Below, piece by piece: positions 57,252 to 64,000 of a DNA stretch of 64,000 nt. The stretch lies in assembly GCA_963210315.1 (NCBI GenBank), contig OY723269.1, forward strand, positions 1,612,001-1,676,000, written 5' to 3'. A program made the position numbers and the translations under genes. The notes beneath the pieces are model-generated. The model was given only the letters and a program-made list of their open reading frames with translations. It was not told the origin of the DNA and did not search any database. The DNA comes from Rhynchopus euleeides. Taxonomy: Eukaryota; Euglenozoa; Diplonemea; Diplonemida; Diplonemidae. The number at the start of each line of letters is the position of its first letter. The stretch's first letter is position 1.

Positions 57252-57628
57252 TTTGAGAGAAGAAGTGTGAGCGTGCTGAGTTATTGTTGCTTGTGTGCCT
57301 GTGTGTGTGTTGTGTGTGTGTGATACCCCCCTCCCTTTCTCCCCCCCCTTTCACCTCACCAACCCCTGTTTGTATCCTTCCCCTTAGATGGACTGTTGTT
57401 GCTGTTCCCACCCCCTCTCCTCACCCGTCCCACCAGCCCCTTTCCCCTGTTTATAGGCGAGGCCTTTTCTCCTGAAAACTAATGCCACAACTACGACTCC
57501 CCGCTTCCGGTTTCCCAACGAGAGGGCAGCCGTCGGCAACCCCCCCCCCTCTTCTCGGCAGGTGCTGTGGGGTGTTGCCTTTTGGTTGTTTTGGCCCGGG
57601 ATAAAAACTTTGCATCTGCAACTCAGTC

Positions 57629-57673
57629 AGGGGAGAGAAGAACCAGCGGGTATTCGTCGATCGCGAGAACACC
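57629..57673 (+). repeat. Dispersed repeat D3, copy 2
   Basis: GGGGAGAGAAGAACCAGCGG then TTCGTCGATCGCGAGAACAC; a TTAGCACAACTCCAAAA block follows at 57745, echoing copy 1. Confidence 0.7.
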
Positions 57674-58130
57674 ACACACACACACGCCTGCTGTTGGGTG
57701 TGGTGTGGCCTACATATATTCTGCATCGCAAAGTTTCCTGCGTTGTTAGCACAACTCCAAAAAAAAGAGTTTTGATCCGGAGGTGTTCGGCAGCAGAGGC
57801 ACCTCTGCACACATGCACCACCGTTCATCCATATAAAGGCCACAGCCGCCCCCTCCCTTCCCCCGAGCCTTGCCCCTGCCAAGGGAACCTTCAGCTGCTT
57901 CCTGTCTTTCAAGTTTCAATTCCCCTCCTTGGCTCCACCCAACTCCTTCGACCCCCTCCCCTCCCCGACGTCGGTCACAAGCAAATGTACGCAGCGAAGT
58001 TTGTCTACCGTTGAATCCCCCCACCACACCCTGACGCCGGTTTCTAGAAATGTCGCCACGCCCTGGTCCCACCACCACCCCCTGGCCTGCAACACAAACC
58101 CGCCTGATGGAGCCTTCGCTGTGTGTCGAG

Positions 58131-58188
58131 CTGTGTCAGTTTTGTCTGGCGACTAATTTGTTTGCACTGCACTTCTGAGCGAAGCCCC
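58131..58188 (+). repeat. Dispersed repeat D4, copy 1
   Basis: CTGTGTCA, AGTTTTG, GGCGA and then TGCACTTCTGAGCGAAGCCC. Matches 62537-62609 in the same order; a fragment lies on the minus strand near 51345-51365. Confidence 0.55.
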
Positions 58189-58319
58189 AGTGAGAGAGAT
58201 GGGTATTGCGCGGCTGGTGGTGGGGGTTGGAAACAAGGCGCGAGAAAACTAATACAACCGAGTGAACCTCAAGTGAGAAGGTAGCAACGACAGTTTGTGT
58301 TCTTCGAACGCAGAACACC

Positions 58320-58379
58320 CCACCAGCCTGCCGGGCGTGTGAAGTGTTCGCAAGGATCCGCACGGTGTAAAGTTTCCTG
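58320..58379 (-). repeat. Dispersed repeat D2, copy 3
   Basis: Minus strand reads AGGAAACTTTACACCGTGCG, GATCCTTGCGAACACTTC, ACACGCCCGGCAGGCTGG. Confidence 0.65.
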
Positions 58380-59760
58380 AGTTGGCGACGCCTAACTTAC
58401 AAAAAAAATCGAAGAAACGGCCGAGCTTTTAGACACCCTTTTCTTTTCATGGGGAACGGGTTCGGGGGGGGGGGGGTGCAAAACCTGCACCCCGCGAATG
58501 GGGTGGTGGTGTATGGAGTTTCTTTCACGATAATGAGAACCTTGTCACAGTGAAAAGGATAGCTGGGGGCTTAGCGCTTTGGGTGGCAAACCACAATGCA
58601 GGCCATTGCTGCCTTGTTGCTGTGGCTGTGGGTACACAGGCACGCCAACCCTCATCAGGCAAATCACGTGCGGTTTTTCCACCCATATTTTGGCGCACAA
58701 AGCAACAGCCCCATCTGCCCTTTTCTTTTTTGCACCATGATGAATCACCGAAGCATGTGTATGGCGTGCGGAACATACTTGGAATCACCACCATGCCGAA
58801 GAGTTTCAGAACCATCCATATTCTCCCCCCTCCCCCCCACCCTTGCCCGCGTTTTTAGCGTGATTCTTTCCCCCCCATATTTTCGACGGCTACCACCACT
58901 ACCACCAGTCCTCCTCTCTGTGGTTGTGTGCCTAACATGTCGCGGAATTACGGCCAGCCTGAACCTCCGATCTATATACCCCAGCCGGGCACTGTTCGTC
59001 CAAGCAAAAAGCGAACGTATCCACAAGGGTTCAGGTGAGCTTTTTAGCCCCCCCTCCCCCCTCTTCCCCATACAGGTGTCAAACTCAGCCACTGCGGCAC
59101 CTATGCTGTTAGGTGTGCTGGGCTTCTCCCGACCGCCACCGCTATCTCCCACCCACCTCCACCCCCTCCCTCTTGTGGCCACTGGGCACAAATGCAAAAT
59201 GGGTGATAACTCCCATCTGGCAGCCTCCTGTGCAGGCACAGCGATCCATTTGTGATGCCGTGGCACATGGGGGTGATTTCCTGTGTGCATACGCAGCGCA
59301 TTGTGTACGCCCAGAGCTTGGCCTGTCCTTTTTTTTTGCTGCCCCTGTTGTTCATTTTCCCGGTATTATATGTTTTCCCCACCCCGTTTGACTGTACTAT
59401 GGATAAAAACCGAAGAAAGTGGAGAAGGATAAAATTCCAATTCGAATGGAGAGCACGGCCGGTAGATGGAGCGGGGTAGTGCGAGCGAGACCTGGTGGTG
59501 TGCCGTGGGGGAGAGGAGAGAGAGAGAGAGCGAGGAGTTGAGATCCTCTCTTGGCATTACATGCAAAACACTGCCAACATTGCAGCCCACCCCCCATCAT
59601 ACAGAACGGTGCGACACGACACCAACGGGCTAGACAAGCCCCTCCCACGTACCCTTCGGGCGCAGCTCTCTGACGGACCCGGTGATTAGGCGATAGCCCT
59701 TGCGCAGGGGGTGGGTGGGGGGTGAGGACGCTCTCCCACCACCCTCACCCACCCCCAGCC

Positions 59761-61178
59761 ATGAACCGCCTCCGGCTGCATGCGACGGCAGAGGTGGTGC
59801 AGGGCTCGCTGAGGTGCACGGTGCGGGTCGATGGCACCCGCAGGGGAGGGGCGCTCCAACGGGGCGTGTTTACACTGTCTCAGCGAGATATGTCTACCTC
59901 TGCCATGGGGCGGCAGGCAGTCCATGTGTGTGCCAGTGTGCCCGTCTCTGGGGCACAGCAGCTCCGCCAACTCGGGCAGCGGGTGCAGCGGCAGCAGCGG
60001 CGTGCGTTCCATCAGCACCAGCCCCCGGAGCAGGAGTCGCAGAACCCTATCGAGGTGGCCAAGGCGTTCCAGCGTGACATCGAGATGTTCCCGGAGTATT
60101 TCAACCCCGTGACGTATGCGCTGTTCACGCTGCTGCTGGTGTACCTGCTGTACCTTACGTCGAACAACCGGGGGAGGTCCTGGTTCTTCAGGCACTTCGC
60201 TCTGAGCGAAGAGAATTTTGCAGCAGGGCGTCTCTACACAGTATGCTCGTGCCGTGGGAGGGGTGGGAGGGGCAGGTGAGAGAGGGGGTGCTGTTTCAGG
60301 TTCTTCTGGCCGAACGGTGGCACCTTTTCTCCATGTCGCGTCGGTCTGTCTTTTTGCTGGGTGCAGGCTGTTGCACCGAGGGTGCTGCTCAACCCCCCCC
60401 CCCCCCCCCGCCCCCCTCCCTCTCGTCCCATCAACTGTGATCAACTAAACGCACAACTCGTCAGCTCCTGACCCACCCGCTGCTGGAGACGAGCGCCGTT
60501 AGCATGTTGATAAACCTCGCGCTGCTGCGGTGGGGTGGGAACATGGTATGCATTTGATCCGTCTATCCCCAACCCTCATCGACCCCACCTGTGCCTCGCG
60601 ATACACCACAGCCTGGCAGCCTGTATCCCACCCCCGGATAGACCACTGTGCTCCGCATACCTCCCCCCCCCCACCCCGGTAGCTGGGTGGCAAAAACACA
60701 ATATACCTTGCTTTGACGACTGCCAATCCCCACCCACATCCCCCCCCCCCCCCTCACACTTCCTCAGGTCCTGAACGTCGGGGGTGGCGACAAAGGCTTC
60801 GTCCGGGCGTGGGTTGTGCTGACGGTTGGACCGGGTGTGTTGTACAGTGGGCTGACCGCTGTGGGCAGGTCGTGGAAAACGGAGGAGTCATACGTGGCCG
60901 TTGGGGGTGCCGTGGTGCCCACGAAGCACTTCGCTACGGAAGACGTGATGGCCGGCACCCACGGCGTCACCGCTGGGCTCCTCGCCAACGGCATCCTCGA
61001 GATGGGCACCCGCTTCCCCGCCTCCAACGTGTTCGGCCTCCGCCCCGCAGCAGCAATGCCTGCACTCGTCACCTTCTACTTCCTGCTCGCGACCTCCGGC
61101 TCCTCTGACTCCTGGCTCTCCCTGTGCGGCGTGGTGACCGCCATTACCTACCGTACCCTCCTGAGGCGAGGGTTTTAG
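59761..61178 (+). CDS. Rhomboid-like membrane protein, probably catalytically inactive
   Basis: Three exons, 59761-60240, 60465-60545 and 60768-61178, all phase 0, 323 residues. A long Arg/Gln-rich, acid-poor N-terminus (about 1-95) looks like a mitochondrial presequence. Membrane segments follow from about 118 (ALFTLLLVYLLYL). RLYTLLTHPLLETSAVSMLINLALL fits the rhomboid second helix (GRxxTxxxxH...N), but the histidine of the HxxxN motif is Ser. The nucleophile GxSG region reads HGVTAGLL with Thr for Ser. The sixth-helix His is not found in GVVTAITYRTLL. It therefore resembles a pseudo-rhomboid that may bind or chaperone membrane clients (inference). The AG at 59758 gives a two-base leader. 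Family fit is by pattern only; a divergent unrelated five- to six-helix protein is the alternative. Confidence 0.72.
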
Positions 61179-61256
61179 AGACTGCTTGCGGTGAGCCGTG
61201 CTGAGCCAAACGACACAGGCGAGGGCGCATCGCCCTCGCCATGCGTGTTTGCACTC

Positions 61257-61601
61257 GGGGGGCAGGGGGGGGTGGGGGTGGGGGTGGGGAGTGGGGGGTG
61301 GGGGTGGGGGGTGGGGAGTGGGGGGTGGGGGTGGGGGTGGGGGGTGGGGGGTGGGGAGTGGGGGGTGGGGGTGGGGGTGGGGGGTGGGGGGTGGGGGTGG
61401 GGGTGGGGGGTGGGGGTGGGGGTGGGGGGTGGGGGGTGGGGGTGGGGAGTGGGGAGTGGGGGGTGGGGAGTGGGGGTGGGGAGTGGGGAGTGGGGAGTGG
61501 GGAGTGGGGAGTGGGGAGTGGGGAGTGGGGGGTGGGGGGTGGGGAGTGGGGAGTGGGGGGTGGGGGTGGGGAGTGGGGGGTGGGGGGTGGGGGTGGGGAG
61601 T
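61257..61601. repeat. G-rich minisatellite (GGGGTGGGG / GGGGAGTGGGG units)
   Basis: About 345 bases of G3-5 runs separated only by T or AT, with no C after the first few bases. It offers many potential four-stranded G-quadruplex registers on the + strand. Open frames through it in all three + phases are artefacts. Confidence 0.95.
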
Positions 61602-61832
61602 CCCGCCCTGGGCAGATGGGCCCTGCGCTGCCGGATGTCAGGTGTGTCCGGTATGTGTGAGGGGTATCCCAAAGAAAAACCGAAGCGTGGCGTATTTTTT
61701 GTTTGAGCAGCGGAAAGAATTGGTGGAAATTCAGGGCATTCTGCTGAGGCGGTGCTCTCTGCGCCCGCCGCTCCCTCCTTCGGGAGGGTGCGGTGCGGTT
61801 GGAAACCAAAGGGTGTGGTGAAGTGCGGCAAG

Positions 61833-61915
61833 AAAGCGTATCAGGTTTCGTGCATCCCAGTCTCACAGACTTCTGCACGACACAGATCTGCTCATCCAAC
61901 ATTGCCAACGAGGTA
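61833..61915 (+). ncRNA. Dispersed element D5, candidate structured RNA, copy 2
   Basis: A perfect stem TCGTGCA (61848-61854) with TGCACGA (61874-61880) and an inner AGTCT-CAC-AGACT stem. Downstream ATCCAACATTGCCAAC is shared with the partial copy at 62450. No known family recognised. Confidence 0.4.
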
Positions 61916-62536
61916 TCCTGAACTTGCGGGGGGAGGACCCTCTTTTATCCTGTGTGTGGAAGTACCCACAATCTCATAGGGGAGGAGGAGGCTGAACACG
62001 GGGTGAGATGTTGAAATGCACGCCTTGTCCGTTTTGCCCACTGATGTGGAAGCCCACCGGCCCTGCAGGCGGCGCGACGCAACGCACCCTTTCTGGGGCT
62101 TAGAGGGGACGGCAGCCGCAGCCTGCCTCGTCGAAACAGCCCACCCTTCCCGGACCCCCTGTGTCTGCCCCACACCCCGCCACCACCACCCCCCCCCCCC
62201 CCCCGCGAGTTTCACTTTCCTTTCGTTTGTTCAATTTCATTCCCTTCTTCCCGAGATCTTGATCCTGAGCGCTTTTAGATGAAACCTTCGTCGAACGGTA
62301 TTGAAGCCTGATGTCAACTTAAGTGAAGCGGGGGATGGGCCCTGTTAGTTCGCGGATTTTGGGCCTTCTTTGGTTTGATTTTTGGGGGACTCGGGTGAGG
62401 CCAGCAGGGCGTTTGTTTGATTAAAAAGTGTGGGTAGTGGGTAGGCCTGCATCGGCTGATCCAACATTTCCAACAGGGCATCGGAGAGTTTGTCATGAAA
62501 TTCGTAGGGCCTTCGCTCTGTGCCACTGTGTGTTAA

Positions 62537-62609
62537 ACTGTGTCACTTCGCAGACAGTTTTGCGAGGCAAACAAATTCTCATTTTTCTGCACCTCTGAGC
62601 GAAGCCCCC
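62537..62609 (+). repeat. Dispersed repeat D4, copy 2
   Basis: CTGTGTCACTTCGCA, CAGTTTTGCGAGGCAAACAA and TGCACCTCTGAGCGAAGCCC. Aligns with 58131-58188. Confidence 0.55.
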
Positions 62610-63070
62610 CTTGTGTGTTGCGACCATGCCTCTTTGCTGAATGCACACAAGATTCAGCAAAAGGGAAATTTTCTCATCGGGCCGTCGGGCCAATGCCTGC
62701 CCAAGGTAGGGCCCCCTGTGGGAAGGCCCTACCTGCCTGTGGTAGTCGTCACTCGTTTTGTTTTTCGTCTCGGTCAGGACCAGGGTCAGGCACGTAGCTT
62801 GAAATTGGATTTTCAGATTTTTGCTGGTTCTGCTGGTCTGGGGAATTTTCCGGCGCTTCGCCCAAAATCTTGTCCTGACCGAACACCGGGTTCTCCGGAG
62901 CGCGTCCGGAGGCACGGAGTACACAGCGCCACAGCGGGTCTTCGCGACGGTGCCGAAACGGTGTGTTGGTGCTTTTCCTACGTATGTATAGGAAGAAATC
63001 GCCAAACTTTGACGAAAACTTGACGGTAGCGAAGAACCCCACAGTCGCATATTGACAAGCACAAGCCACA

Positions 63071-63130
63071 GGGGGGTCTGGGGGGCGGAGCCCCCCAGCC
63101 GCCGGAGGCCACGGTAGTGAACATCTGTTC
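63071..63130 (-). repeat. Hairpin module, copy 5 (in element Q)
   Basis: Minus orientation; flank CTGTGGCTTGTGCTTGTC resembles the flank of the copies in element P. Confidence 0.9.
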
Positions 63131-63394
63131 CTTCCGGGCTGAACACGGTGTGGATCTCTCCGACATCAGGTCGGAACCCAGTCCTGCGCGGGAAGCAGTC
63201 CTCGGGAGCCGAAATCCTCGTGGTTCGGGCCTGCTGCAGGGTACATCTTCGGCCTGGTGTGAGGGAAAACCCCCCCACCAAAAAAAATTCTGGGGTTTCC
63301 CGGATTTATACTTTTTTTTTTTTCCCCCCAGACCAGCAACATAGGCAACTGCTGGTCTCGAGACCAGCTGGACCCCCCAAGCTACATGCCTGAC

Positions 63395-64000
63395 CAGGGT
63401 ATAAGATAGACTTTTTTTCTGGCGCCGTTTTCCGGTTTTTCTGGTTTAAAAAATTTTTCGCGCGCGCCTTCGGCGCGCGCGACCCGCGCAAACCCTCCCA
63501 GAATCTGAGAGGGCCCGGTGCCTGCGCGCGTCCTGTCGTACTGAGGCTGCTTGGTGGGGCAGGCGCAGCAGCTGCTTTGAAAGTTTGGACTCTCGGCCAA
63601 AAAACCGGTCTGGTGCAATTTTCAGGGGGGTCTGGGGGGCGGAGCCCCCCAGCCGCCGGAGGCCACGGTAGTGAACATCTGTTCCCTACAGTCTGGATTC
63701 GCTTGTAAGTAGGAAGGCTTCGCTGTATCGCAGCCCGGCCAGCAGGAGATCACTGGTCCTTAACCTTCAGGGTGGAGGAGGGCGGGGGAGCGACCACTCG
63801 TGACAGGTGTGCGTTGTGGGTGGAGTGGGTGCACGACAGACCTTGTCATGGCCAAAGGGTCCACGAGATCTCTGCACACATTCCGTTATCGAGGAGATGG
63901 GCACCTAGCTGTGACGACAGGCAACAAACAAATCTCATCTGTTAGTTGCCCCCAATAGGCTTGGCGACCTTCAAGACTGCTTGAAAGACGTTCGTGTTCT
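63395..64000. mobile_element. hAT element Z, copy 2, truncated by the window end
   Basis: Begins CAGGGTATAAGATAGAC and follows copy 1 (44804 onward) with few differences to the window end. It sits in the right terminus of Q. The eight bases before it, TGCCTGAC, should recur after its unseen right end. Confidence 0.92.
63624..63682 (-). repeat. Hairpin module, copy 6 (in element Z2)
   Basis: Same position within Z as copy 4. Confidence 0.9.

Larger units (their letters stand above)
57252..59760. other. Intergenic region with dispersed repeats
   Basis: Contains D3 copy 2 (57629-57673), a D4 copy (58131-58188), D2 copy 3 (58320-58379), TG and CA microsatellites and G/C tracts. Ends in a CACCCACCCCCAG acceptor at 59758, two bases before the next start. 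No gene supported. Confidence 0.6.
61179..62780. other. Gene-free stretch with minisatellite and dispersed boxes
   Basis: After the rhomboid stop come a TCGCCCTCGCC inverted pair, the G-rich minisatellite (61257-61601), D5 copy 2 (61833-61915), a C18 tract near 62195, a partial D5 (62450-62484) and D4 copy 2 (62537-62609). Confidence 0.6.
62781..64000. mobile_element. hAT-like element Q, partial in window
   Basis: Left end CAGGGTCAGGCACGTAGCTT. A matching CAAGCTACATGCCTGAC is seen at 63378-63394 just before another hAT begins, so Q's last bases should lie beyond that insertion, outside the window. Contains one hairpin module (63071-63130). The length without the insertion would be a little over 0.6 kb. 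Confidence 0.65.

Noticed and set aside
61144-61908. Long Pro/Thr/His-rich or Gly/Trp/Val-rich frames
   Set aside because: Artefacts of the G-rich minisatellite, open in all phases.

Overview
The window looks like nuclear DNA of a spliced-leader, intron-containing protist, most likely a euglenozoan and probably a diplonemid (inference). Five things point that way. (1) All eight confident genes lie on the + strand. (2) Each has a pyrimidine-rich stretch ending in AG 2-120 bases before its start codon, as expected of trans-splice acceptors. (3) Nine of ten cis-intron donors read GTATG. (4) One gene looks like BILBO1, the flagellar-pocket-collar protein known from kinetoplastids and relatives. 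(5) The cyclase gene starts Met-Gly-Cys, a flagellar acyl-anchor signature in trypanosomatids. Coding DNA is GC-rich and uninterrupted over long exons. Intergenic DNA is littered with C/G homopolymers and repeats.

Layout. 0-11.8 kb: a 375-bp tandem repeat holding a MITE, a 1.67-kb fold-back element, and low-complexity DNA. 11.8-17.8 kb: a six-exon soluble-adenylyl-cyclase-type gene. 17.9-38.7 kb: almost purely mobile DNA. It includes two large hAT-like elements (23.8-28.1 and 30.4-35.2 kb), TA-target elements sitting at their edges (28.1-28.7, 28.9-30.4, 35.2-36.4 kb), a MULE-like element with a perfect 9-bp target duplication (33.0-35.2 kb) and a small hAT with a perfect 8-bp duplication (36.9-37.6 kb). 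38.7-40.4 kb: NOP58. 43.1-43.5 kb: a small membrane protein. 43.8-46.7 kb: another TA element with a hAT inserted in it, then a related G-tract element. 47.6-61.2 kb: a gene-rich run of jacalin-like tandem lectin, DUF445 protein, APE2-type nuclease, BILBO1-like protein and rhomboid-like pseudoprotease. 61.2-64 kb: a G-rich minisatellite, then two nested hAT elements cut by the window edge.

The genes are not one pathway. They cover cAMP signalling, snoRNP biogenesis, DNA repair, flagellar cytoskeleton and membrane functions, which fits a polycistronic directional gene cluster in which neighbours are co-transcribed but functionally unrelated (inference). The most distinctive material is in the repeats: TA-target elements inserted exactly at the terminal TA of hAT elements that themselves sit in C or G homopolymers; a hairpin module found six times and always inside hAT-like elements; two MULE-like families sharing a core and 30-bp sub-repeat arrays; and several short dispersed conserved boxes, one of which folds with compensating pairs.
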